Assembly: GCA_900766915.1 (NCBI GenBank)
Contig: CAAFXE010000106.1
Coordinates: forward strand, 1-35,830
From: Lachnospiraceae bacterium
GTDB taxonomy: Bacteria > Bacillota > Clostridia > Lachnospirales > Lachnospiraceae
Direction: 5' to 3'
Length of the DNA stretch: 35,830 nucleotides
Part shown: positions 1-6,090 of the stretch, piece by piece
How positions within the stretch are numbered: position 1 is the first letter of the stretch
Layout of the letters: every line of letters begins with the position of its first letter
Program-made: the position numbers and the translations under genes
Notes under the pieces: generated by a model
What the model saw: only the letters and a program-made list of their open reading frames with translations
The model's database searches: none
Told to the model about the DNA's origin: nothing

Positions 1-1
1 A

Positions 2-25
2 CCGTGCGTATCGTTCGATACACGG
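2..25. terminator. Possible hairpin at window edge
   Basis: Inverted repeat: CCGT and GTATCG pair with CGATAC and ACGG around a TT loop, with a two-base bulge. It lies 44 bases beyond the stop of the leftward GyrI-like gene and could be its terminator, but the window ends before any T-run can be seen. Confidence 0.25.
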
Positions 26-68
26 CGGTTTCAATAGTTGACGTGCACAATATCTATTTTCCTCCGCT

Positions 69-701
69 CTACAATTTACATATCGGATGCCTGATTACAG
101 TCTTCCATTTCTCAGGTGCAACCTTTCTTGCATCGGACATATAGATCTCATGGTGAAGTCTGCCATCACTAAAGTCATTACGGTATCCATGATCTTCAAG
201 AAATTTATCCATAATTGTAACAGTTGCAGGCTCATTATCAAAAGGTCCGTAGTGCATAATCTGAACGCACAACCCCTCATCAACTGTAAGGAATTCAGCT
301 ATGGAACAGTCCATTTTCTTCTTCCTGGATGCAGTCTCCACTGCCCAATCAAAATCCTTCTTTGTCACAAAATCCGGAAGTCTTATCACTGAGATCCAGT
401 TGAATTCAGCCTTGCTACTGTAATCACAGCCTTCCACTCCGTCCTGCCACCAAAAACCTTCCAGTGGCGGGACTACATACTCAAAAAATCCTTTAATCTT
501 ATAATCTGACTTATAGCTCATTTTCAAGGTATACGCTATCGCATATAATACGCCAATCGCCTGTCTGTATTCGCCGCCTTCTTCGTTGGGATTACCTTTT
601 CCTCTTACAGCTATGTAATTTGCCTTTGGAACAGTCACTATTTCAGGCTTGTTCTTTGGCATGTAAAATTCTTTAAATTCTTTTTTGAAATCAAATGCCA
701 T
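69..701 (-). CDS. GyrI-like small-molecule-binding domain protein
   Basis: A 210-residue protein of the GyrI-like (SOUL/BTG, COG4832-type) family. It begins MAFDFKKEF, contains a middle IAVRGKGNPN segment typical of these stand-alone effector-binding proteins, and ends with a conserved HHEIYMSDARKV-like block. There is no signal peptide or membrane segment, so it should be cytosolic. Family members bind small hydrophobic or cationic ligands; some hydrolyse cyclopropanoid toxins. The ligand here is unknown. The ATG at 701 is preferred over one 42 bases upstream because GTAGGAGA sits just before it. It lies downstream of, and in the same direction as, the ArsR and membrane-protein genes, but a 119-base gap with a possible promoter suggests separate expression. 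Confidence 0.85.
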   Translation of the reverse strand: MAFDFKKEFKEFYMPKNKPEIVTVPKANYIAVRGKGNPNEEGGEYRQAIGVLYAIAYTLKMSYKSDYKIKGFFEYVVPPLEGFWWQDGVEGCDYSSKAEFNWISVIRLPDFVTKKDFDWAVETASRKKKMDCSIAEFLTVDEGLCVQIMHYGPFDNEPATVTIMDKFLEDHGYRNDFSDGRLHHEIYMSDARKVAPEKWKTVIRHPICKL

Positions 702-788
702 TTTCTTTTTTCTCCTACAAATATATTTTATCCCAACAAACATTGTTACGATTATTTTATATTTTAACAGCTAATTCCAATGAAATAT

Positions 789-816
789 AGAATATTATTC
801 CATCCATTTGTGTCAA
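789..816 (-). promoter_or_regulatory. Candidate promoter for the GyrI-like gene
   Basis: On the minus strand TTGACA (811-816) is followed after 16 bases by TATTCT (789-794). The -35 box is perfect and the -10 is weak. It lies just after the stop of the upstream membrane-protein gene and about 90 bases before the GyrI-like start. Confidence 0.35.
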
Positions 817-820
817 TTTT

Positions 821-1486
821 TCAGATGTATGATGAACCTTTCAAAAAATACAAGACAAAATATTGTATGGCAATACATAAAAAAGGAAAAATGGTTCCGG
901 GAAAACCTTTGTAATTTTCCCTCTGACACAATCTCATAATGATTGCATAATGTATGCAACTTCCCAACAAGATCATACACACTGCTAACAGATAAGCATA
1001 AATTGAGCCTGATACTGTATGAATTCCGGATATCCATAGGGAATAATAAAAGTAGTCTCCAATACCACAGGTCGGCACAAGGACATCATTTTTTTCTTTT
1101 CCGTAAACAATCAACTTTGACATGAAATGAACATTCGACATTGCCCTTGCATTTATAGTGTGTTTTCCATATTTGGTAAAGCTTAAAATATCCATAACGG
1201 ATATTGCAGCACCGATTGCAAGAACTCCTTCAAAATCAAGATTCTTCCCGGCAACAACACCAAGACACAGCACAGTAAAAGCTGAGATCAACCCATTTAT
1301 AAACAGCCGTTCTCTTTTATACTTTATGAAAAATGCATTGATCAGGATATAGATTCCGCCTGTCAATCCGCATATTACCAGGAACTCATCTGAAAACCAG
1401 AAGTTACCAATCACAGTTAGTATTCCATATACGATCAGGTATCCGACTGACCACGAAACCGCATGTATCAATTTATTTTTCTCCAT
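821..1486 (-). CDS. Presenilin-like (GxGD) multi-pass membrane protein, putative intramembrane aspartyl protease
   Basis: A 221-residue protein with about seven hydrophobic segments (roughly residues 10-31, 35-55, 61-80, 85-103, 138-155, 160-184, 197-216). Two features recall the presenilin/signal-peptide-peptidase family. An Asp sits inside a membrane segment (ISVMD99ILSF), followed by a KH-x-I stretch. A GIGD144YFYYS motif starts the next segment and resembles GLGDFIFYS of presenilin. A late FPGTIFP stretch in the last segment could stand for the PAL motif, but it is not an exact match. It is shorter than nine-helix presenilins, as if missing two N-terminal helices. The gene follows the ArsR gene by 14 bases and is probably its target or partner. 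The substrate is unknown. Protease assignment is my inference from motifs; it could be an inactive or unrelated membrane protein. Confidence 0.6.
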   Translation of the reverse strand: MEKNKLIHAVSWSVGYLIVYGILTVIGNFWFSDEFLVICGLTGGIYILINAFFIKYKRERLFINGLISAFTVLCLGVVAGKNLDFEGVLAIGAAISVMDILSFTKYGKHTINARAMSNVHFMSKLIVYGKEKNDVLVPTCGIGDYFYYSLWISGIHTVSGSIYAYLLAVCMILLGSCIHYAIIMRLCQRENYKGFPGTIFPFLCIAIQYFVLYFLKGSSYI

Positions 1487-1500
1487 AATCTCAATCCCTG

Positions 1501-2055
1501 CTACTTTTCTGATTTCTTATATATCATATTCTCTCGTGTAAGAATCCCTTCTGAAATCATGTCACGACGGATTGTACAGAAATCATCATTAAAATCAGCG
1601 ATCATAAGATTGATTTCCCGCTCTGTATACTCGCGCCCTTCTTCAAATGATTTCGCGATCTCCTCAAGTACGATTCTTTCCTTCTTACGCTGACTTGGTA
1701 TGCTCTTCAGTTTGCCGTATTCGAAGAAACTATCAATGACCTTTTTCCTGTAAATCTCGTCTCTTTCCTTCTGAAGATCCACTTCTTCTGATTCTTCCTT
1801 CAAAATATCAAGGATAGATACATTAAACACGTCCAAATTAATAGAATACATGGTGTAATATTGATCCTTTCTGGACTTCACCGCACCTACATCCTCTAAT
1901 TTTTTGAGATGGAAAGAAACAGTCGCAGCGGTGATGCCGATTCTCTCAGCAAGACGCTCCACATACATCTCTTCCTTCATAAGTGATTTCAATATCTGAA
2001 TCCGAGACTTATCCGAAAGACACTTAAAAAGTGCTATTGACTGCTGTTCTGTCAT
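1501..2055 (-). CDS. ArsR-family HTH regulator with C-terminal DUF2087 domain
   Basis: A 184-residue regulator. Residues about 1-85 form an ArsR-type winged helix (LSDKSRIQILKSL, then recognition helix TAATVSFHLKKLEDVGAV). Residues about 105-180 match DUF2087, with the usual YGKLKSIPSQRKKER, GREYTEREIN and RRDMISEGILTR blocks. No CxC or His cluster typical of metal-sensing ArsR proteins is visible, so metal sensing is not supported. The start at 2055 has AAGGAGT at a good distance. It is the first clear gene of a likely unit with the presenilin-like membrane gene (14-base gap). Regulators of this architecture commonly control their own operon; that is inference here. Confidence 0.85.
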   Translation of the reverse strand: MTEQQSIALFKCLSDKSRIQILKSLMKEEMYVERLAERIGITAATVSFHLKKLEDVGAVKSRKDQYYTMYSINLDVFNVSILDILKEESEEVDLQKERDEIYRKKVIDSFFEYGKLKSIPSQRKKERIVLEEIAKSFEEGREYTEREINLMIADFNDDFCTIRRDMISEGILTRENMIYKKSEK

Positions 2056-2072
2056 ATCATTAACTCCTTATT

Positions 2073-2258
2073 TTAGAATAACTTATCAAATTTTAACTTA
2101 ATTTCTTCTACAGCAGCAAGCTTCGCTTCTTCAATCATTATTTTGGAAGTATCATTATGCTGCTTAGCAATCTCAAGTGACTTTTCCCAAAAGGAATGAA
2201 AAACAGAAAAATTGTGGCTATTATCCGCATAGAATTCACTGTGTCCGCCATATTCCAT
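2073..2258 (-). CDS. Small hypothetical protein, possibly a gene remnant
   Basis: A 61-residue, soluble, helical and charged ORF (ends EEIKLKFDKLF), 17 bases upstream of the ArsR start. Its own start has only a poor ribosome site (TAGGGCT). A much better site, GGGGAGAATAAAA followed by ATG at 2290, opens a different frame (MSVQNLNRAHEWN...) that runs only 50 codons. The two may be halves of one gene separated by a frameshift near 2250-2262. I recognise no family. Confidence 0.4.
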   Translation of the reverse strand: MEYGGHSEFYADNSHNFSVFHSFWEKSLEIAKQHNDTSKIMIEEAKLAAVEEIKLKFDKLF

Positions 2259-2267
2259 TCATGAGCC

Positions 2268-2366
2268 CTATTCAAATTCTGAACACTCATTTTTATTCTC
2301 CCCTGGTTTCATTCCGTCTTCAAACGGCAGTACAATCTGTTCATTTTTGAGGCATATCAAGAGTAT
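2268..2366 (-). pseudogene. Short open stretch between small ORF and abiEii, possible gene tail
   Basis: Read leftward, this stretch encodes a coding-like tail (…NEQIVLPFEDGMKPGENKN…) ending TAG at 2268-2270, with no start codon and ribosome site of its own. It overlaps the well-placed ATG at 2290 in another frame. It may be a remnant left by insertion of the AbiE pair, or chance. Confidence 0.25.
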
Positions 2367-2367
2367 T

Positions 2368-3195
2368 TTAAAGAACGATCTTTCTCAGCACTTCCAATAC
2401 ATTCTCATACGAGATGTCACGAGCATATGCAAACTTTCTTTGATACTTCATCCACATATCTTTAAGATCATTACTCTCTGAAATCTGTTTTAAAATACTG
2501 TCCACATTAGAAATCTGTTCTGTACTTCCCCGATGTTGTGCTGTTGCTTTCAAAGCATCTTTAAAAATTTCCCCATCATATTCCTGCGTTGTTCCGAGTA
2601 TGTAAACATCATAATAATCTCTTGGTCTCGTTGAAAACACACCTCTACGTAAAATTGTCTCAACCTTCTCAGCTATAACCGTCTCAATATTATATCCCCA
2701 CAAATCAATTCGAATATCTTCATTGAAAATCCCTCTAAATTGGTACCTTACTGCATCTGGAGTAATTACATCTCCTGTGGAAACATCAATACATAATGGG
2801 GTAATGATTGTATCATATACTGCATCTAAACGAACACAATAACCGCCATAAACGTCATCTTTGCGTATTGGCGCAATAGACTTTACTGTAAACACCACAT
2901 CATCTTTCATATCAATTTTACAAATTATGTTAAATGCTTCCGATATTTTTTCTTCCGTCAAGGGAGGATTACGAAGTGTAGTGTCTAAATCCATCGTAGA
3001 CCTAGTGTCTAGTCCAACAATAGCTGCTATCAGCATCCCACCCTTTACAACAAATTTCTCACTGCATTCGGATACTGATAACCTTGCAAGAAAACATTCA
3101 AACATATAATTTTGGAGAACTACCTGTGCTGCTATGTTATTGCTCTTAGCATAATTATTAATTCTTCCCTTTAAACTCATTGCCTTTGAACTCAC
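2368..3195 (-). CDS. abiEii: AbiEii/AbiGii-type nucleotidyltransferase toxin
   Basis: A 275-residue toxin of the AbiEii (type IV toxin-antitoxin, DUF1814) family, cytosolic. Visible family motifs are KGGML (Gly52-Gly53), RSTMDLD (Arg65 to Asp71, the nucleotidyltransferase acidic pair), LCIDVSTGD near residue 139, then AEKVETILRRG and RPRDYYDVY. In characterised AbiE systems this protein blocks growth by a nucleotidyltransferase activity and protects against phage by abortive infection. The start is a GTG at 3195 with GGAGGT at normal spacing. It overlaps the stop of the antitoxin gene by four bases (GTGA), so the two are translationally coupled. All motifs are intact, so it should be active. 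Confidence 0.93.
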   Translation of the reverse strand: MSSKAMSLKGRINNYAKSNNIAAQVVLQNYMFECFLARLSVSECSEKFVVKGGMLIAAIVGLDTRSTMDLDTTLRNPPLTEEKISEAFNIICKIDMKDDVVFTVKSIAPIRKDDVYGGYCVRLDAVYDTIITPLCIDVSTGDVITPDAVRYQFRGIFNEDIRIDLWGYNIETVIAEKVETILRRGVFSTRPRDYYDVYILGTTQEYDGEIFKDALKATAQHRGSTEQISNVDSILKQISESNDLKDMWMKYQRKFAYARDISYENVLEVLRKIVL

Positions 3196-3785
3196 AGTAA
3201 TACCTCCATATATTGTTTTAAAATCTTTTTGACTCTAAATTTCTCCGCATATGCAGCCAGACGATTTAAATCCTTATCTTTAAAAGATACATAATTTTTA
3301 ATCGCGCTGATTACCGTTTCCTCATCCATACGGCTTCTGGAACGCAACAAGTCACATATGGTACGTTCAGCATCATAACATCTGACTTCATTGCCAAAAG
3401 TAGTCTTTTTACACACCATTCCCAGTGTAAATAACTCCGGCTTTATATAATAACAAGTGCATTCTTCCATCAACGTGTTAGATAACACTGAATTACTCGG
3501 AATAGTAACTGAATGTTTGAAGGGTGTTCTTTCAGATAATCCGATTAAGAACAACGCTGTATCATGTGAAAAAACAATCTTTTCTGTTCTAAGCATTAGT
3601 GTATATAAATCATCATGAACAGAATCCGGCAAAATATAAACTCCCTGTCGCCCACGCTCCAATAAACCTTCTTTTACATATTTGGACAACAATGCCCTGG
3701 AAAAACCTAAGGAAACCACTTGTGCAGTTGTAATCATGTTATTATTCTTTTGTATTTCTGCCATAATCTCTTGATTAATTTTCAT
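3192..3785 (-). CDS. abiEi: AbiEi-type antitoxin and autorepressor
   Basis: A 197-residue partner of the toxin. The N-terminal winged helix (about 14-50, ITTAQVVSLGFSRALLSKYV) is followed by GLLERGRQGVYIL, typical of AbiEi. The C-terminal part contains YDAERTICDLLRSRSR, the conserved antitoxin domain. AbiEi proteins neutralise the toxin without stable contact and repress their own promoter through inverted repeats. The ATG at 3785 is chosen because GGAGGTGG lies eight bases before it; the in-frame GTG nine bases earlier overlaps that ribosome site. The promoter with operator-like arms is at 3811-3849. Confidence 0.92.
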   Translation of the reverse strand: MKINQEIMAEIQKNNNMITTAQVVSLGFSRALLSKYVKEGLLERGRQGVYILPDSVHDDLYTLMLRTEKIVFSHDTALFLIGLSERTPFKHSVTIPSNSVLSNTLMEECTCYYIKPELFTLGMVCKKTTFGNEVRCYDAERTICDLLRSRSRMDEETVISAIKNYVSFKDKDLNRLAAYAEKFRVKKILKQYMEVLL

Positions 3786-3810
3786 GATAACCACCTCCGG
3801 AAGTTTGCTT

Positions 3811-3849
3811 TTATATAGACATAGTATTTTATCTCTATATAATTGTCAA
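3811..3849 (-). promoter_or_regulatory. abiE promoter with operator-like inverted repeat around the -10 box
   Basis: Minus strand: TTGACA (3844-3849), 17-base spacer, TACTAT (3821-3826). The arms TTATATAGA (3811-3819) and TCTATATAA (3834-3842) form a perfect 9-base inverted repeat flanking the -10 element. A further CTATATA copy lies at 3850-3856. This arrangement fits repression by AbiEi. Confidence 0.8.
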
Positions 3850-3906
3850 CTATATATTTTACATAAATATTGAAATTAATTACTATATTTATATAAATGT
3901 AAACTT

Positions 3907-4165
3907 TTATAAATAATTCTCGGCCGATTTGTACCATTCTTCCAAATCAGCCGAAGCACTCTTCCAATCTCCTTTAATTTTTGAAATCAAATGCTATTAT
4001 TTTCTCCTTTCTATTTTGATATGCCCATCATACAGAATTTTTTTGTGCATATCCTCACATTTTCGGATCAAATATTGAGAGATATTATTTCAGGAACAAA
4101 AGCTATTCGGAAATTTTTCAATGTATCCATACTGACCTGTGTAGGAAATATCAGCCTCCGCAAAT
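3907..4165 (-). pseudogene. Decayed coding stretch between abiE and the palindrome
   Basis: The 380-base gap upstream of abiE holds no intact gene. On the minus strand, fragments that read like protein are interrupted by stops and frame changes: ADISYTGQYGYIEKF near 4120-4160, CEDMHKKILYDGHIKIE near 4010-4065, and KGDWKSASADLEEWYKSAE ending TAA at 3907-3909. Bases 3980-3997 match, with one change, the first six codons of the GyrI-like gene (684-701), and both are preceded by an AGGAGAAAA ribosome site. Identity of the ancestor genes is unknown. Confidence 0.35.
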
Positions 4166-4170
4166 TCTGA

Positions 4171-4228
4171 TTGAACAAAATCGCTGCGCAATGGCCTGCC
4201 AAGGCTGTGGCACAGCGATTTTGTTCAA
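4171..4228. repeat. Long imperfect palindrome (27-base arms)
   Basis: TTGAACAAAATCGCTG (4171-4186) is repeated as its exact reverse complement at 4213-4228. Pairing continues inward with a few mismatches to 4197/4202, leaving a four-base loop. It starts 20 bases beyond the stop of the leftward GNAT-like gene and could act as its terminator, although there is no strong T-run. It could also be a small mobile palindromic element. Confidence 0.7.
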
Positions 4229-4248
4229 CTTGAAGTTGTCCAAGCAAA

Positions 4249-4998
4249 TCAGGTCGATTTTTTTGTTGTTAACTCGCAAAATGTCGGAACAAGACCTGCC
4301 CGCAGAGATACTGTCTGGGAAGCTATATGAGAGAGTGCTGTGCCTGAGTAAGGAACTTTTCCCTGATTCAGAATCTCCTGTGTGAGCGCAGACAGAGTTG
4401 AAATAGCATAGCCTTTCCCCTCAGCAAAGGAATTGACACCCATTTCCCACATCCGTTCGCTGTTTGCCGTTGCGCCTGCTACAGCCAGCAGCGTTTCTGC
4501 ATCATCATAAATCGCTGCGCCCAGAACATCTTCGATATAGTCTTCAAACAGAAATGCTTCATCAATGCGCTCGTCGTCTTCAAGTTCTGTGATTTCCGCA
4601 CTGTGCAGGAATCGTACCGGGTATACCGGCGCGGGAATGGTGAATCTGGGGGTAAAGAACAAGTGCGCCTGATCGATTTCATAGCCAAATTCCTGCAATT
4701 TGCGGTCAATGCTGATGAGCACGCCCGCTTCAAAGCACCACTCTGCGCTGCAATGCTTTGCCAAGACAGATTTGCTCCAATCCATAAGTTCCGGTGCGGC
4801 GGCAATCACCAGCTTTCCACGGTAAGACAGTATGGATAGAATGCCCGGTTCCTCGCGTTTTCGCGCCTGCTCGTTCGGGCGCAGCTCTGTAACCAGCGTT
4901 TCTTTGGTACAAAAGTCGCTGACCAAACAGCCATAGTCAATGGCAAATTGTTCCGATAATAGCTGATTGATTTTTTCCACAGTGTTTACATTCTTCAT
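4249..4998 (-). CDS. GNAT-fold acetyltransferase-like protein
   Basis: A 249-residue cytosolic protein. The C-terminal 90 residues carry the block typical of these GNAT-like proteins: GATANSERMWEMGVNSF, then KGYAISTLSALTQEIL, and a final TALSHIASQTVSLRAGLVP segment matching the end of the fold. The acetyl-CoA loop is degenerate (EGKGYA instead of R-x-x-G-x-G/A), so activity is uncertain. The N-terminal part (about 1-150) is unlike standard GNATs and may bind the substrate. The ATG at 4998 has AGGGAGA upstream. The gene looks richer in G+C than its neighbours, with runs such as GGCGCGGG, which hints at transfer from another genome. It stands alone, bounded by the palindrome and an open intergenic region. 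Confidence 0.65.
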   Translation of the reverse strand: MKNVNTVEKINQLLSEQFAIDYGCLVSDFCTKETLVTELRPNEQARKREEPGILSILSYRGKLVIAAAPELMDWSKSVLAKHCSAEWCFEAGVLISIDRKLQEFGYEIDQAHLFFTPRFTIPAPVYPVRFLHSAEITELEDDERIDEAFLFEDYIEDVLGAAIYDDAETLLAVAGATANSERMWEMGVNSFAEGKGYAISTLSALTQEILNQGKVPYSGTALSHIASQTVSLRAGLVPTFCELTTKKST

Positions 4999-5105
4999 AT
5001 AGATTCTCCCTATTCATTAAGTATTATTGTTTATTCGTAACTGCCCAGTGCCTTCCAGATACGTTTGCTCTTAGCTTATATTTATATTTTACGAAAGAAA
5101 TCCAG

Positions 5106-5138
5106 ACACATATAGGTGATTTTTTCATCCATATGTGT
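5106..5138. terminator. Weak hairpin beyond the small ORF
   Basis: ACACATAT (5106-5113) pairs with ATATGTGT (5131-5138); adjacent GG/CC extend the stem past a bulged A. It lies just downstream of the leftward small ORF at 5151. No clear T-run follows on either strand. Confidence 0.3.
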
Positions 5139-5150
5139 CCGTTTTATAGG

Positions 5151-5297
5151 TTATTTCTTCTGAAACAAAAGATTATTCACCTGTTCCGTGATCCAGATTT
5201 CATCTTCAGTCTGCATCAGCTGATAACTGTCAATCGTAGATTTTTCATGTCTTCCAAGAACCTCTTCAAAACCTGCCCTTGTTGCTTCAATACTCAT
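5151..5297 (-). CDS. Small hypothetical protein or gene tail
   Basis: A 48-residue ORF beginning MSIEATRAGFEEVLGRHEKS and ending LLFQKK. It is open upstream to a TAG shortly beyond 5330, so it may be the tail of a longer lost gene. The ATG at 5297 has only a weak, too close GAGAG as a ribosome site. Codon use looks like real coding sequence. Family not recognised. Confidence 0.35.
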   Translation of the reverse strand: MSIEATRAGFEEVLGRHEKSTIDSYQLMQTEDEIWITEQVNNLLFQKK

Positions 5298-5329
5298 ATC
5301 TCTCGTCACAGCCTCTGTATCTTTTTTCT

Positions 5330-5765
5330 CTATGTATTGCTATATTTCATAGGTGTAAACCGAAGACCATTCACTGTCTGTTCCTGATCTGCTTGCACGA
5401 ATCCAAGATGTCTGTATACCTCCACCGCATATGGCGAAGAATTCACGTAAATTCCTGCTGATCATAATCCCTTTGCATCGTCTCAAACAGCTTCCGTCCG
5501 ATGCCTTTTCTATGGTAGTCTGCTTTCACAAAAAATCCACCTATATGCCGGGGCTCTCTCATACAAAGTGTTCCCACAAGCTGTTCGCCGTCAAAAGCCC
5601 CGTAGAACTGTAAGTTCCGTGTTCGTTCCTTATCATCCAGACTCCCCCGAAACTCCCAAATGCCTTCTTTTGAGTATTCCGGTGCCTCAAATTGAAGAAA
5701 TACTTCCCAGCTCAAATCAAGTGCAGCCTGAATTTCCTCCGGATATAAACGTCTTACCGGGAACT
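5330..5765 (-). pseudogene. GNAT acetyltransferase, 5'-truncated and frameshifted
   Basis: Reading leftward, RRLYPEEIQAALDLSWEVF opens a typical GNAT domain, followed by GTLCMREPRHIGGFFVKADY and the acetyl-CoA loop HRKGIGRKLFETM. The frame stops at TGA 5443-5445 just after QQEFT. One frame over, the expected C-terminus continues at once (VNSSPYAVEVYRHLGFVQAD) to a TAG at 5330-5332. One extra G in the ACGTGAAT junction would restore QEFTVNSSPYA, so a single-base deletion is the simplest explanation. No start codon or ribosome site is found; the sequence upstream belongs to the truncated HEAT-like gene. Substrate unknown. A sequencing error could explain the frameshift but not the missing start. 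Confidence 0.8.
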
Positions 5766-5972
5766 CCTGAGCCTGGCAAGAATATGCAATGCCCGATTCC
5801 GTACCAATGATTTTGGATGATCCAAAAGTGAAGCAAAGTCATCAAAATATTCGTACCATTCATCTGTTTCCTTGCTTTCTAATATAATCTTATCGGAAAG
5901 GGCACACGCATATTTATCATCTTTTGCGGTCAACTTCGCTACAATATTTTCTTTCATCACTGTTATACGCAT
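5754..5972 (-). pseudogene. N-terminal fragment of a small HEAT-like protein
   Basis: Seventy-two residues, starting at 5972 or more likely at the MKENIVAKL methionine (5957). The sequence through KSLVRNRALHILA resembles the N-terminus of Lachnospiraceae HEAT/SufBD-like proteins of about 150 residues, as I recall them. It then turns abruptly into RLRSSR and stops (TAA 5754-5756), exactly where the start-less acetyltransferase begins. This looks like one deletion that removed the 3' part of this gene and the 5' part of the next. Confidence 0.6.
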
Positions 5973-5983
5973 CCTTTACTTTT

Positions 5984-6090
5984 TTATATTCTCTTGGCAA
6001 GCTCATTAGCAAGTTCCATTGGAAGAATCCATACTGTAAGTATTCCTAAGATAAATGTGTTTTCTTTATAGGTTCTTTTTCTCTTAGAAT
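5984..6090 (-). pseudogene. Short tail of a membrane-protein-like ORF
   Basis: On the minus strand a 33-codon stretch reads RKRTYKENTFILGILTVW and then a helical ELANELAKRI end (TAA 5984-5986). It contains a hydrophobic segment but no start; upstream it runs into the end of the TetR-acetyltransferase gene in another frame. It may be a leftover of a deleted gene. Confidence 0.3.

Noticed and set aside
821..1486. Type IV prepilin peptidase instead of presenilin-like
   Set aside because: Prepilin peptidases have GxGD followed by VK/AK and a first Asp near a conserved N-terminal loop; here GIGD is followed by YFYYS and no pilus genes are near.
1501..2055. Metal-sensing ArsR repressor of arsenic type
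   Set aside because: No Cys pair in the recognition helix and no arsenic resistance genes nearby.
4191..4385. Rightward ORF overlapping the palindrome and GNAT-like gene
   Set aside because: It is the antisense of the acetyltransferase-like gene, with no ribosome site; the leftward frame has family motifs.
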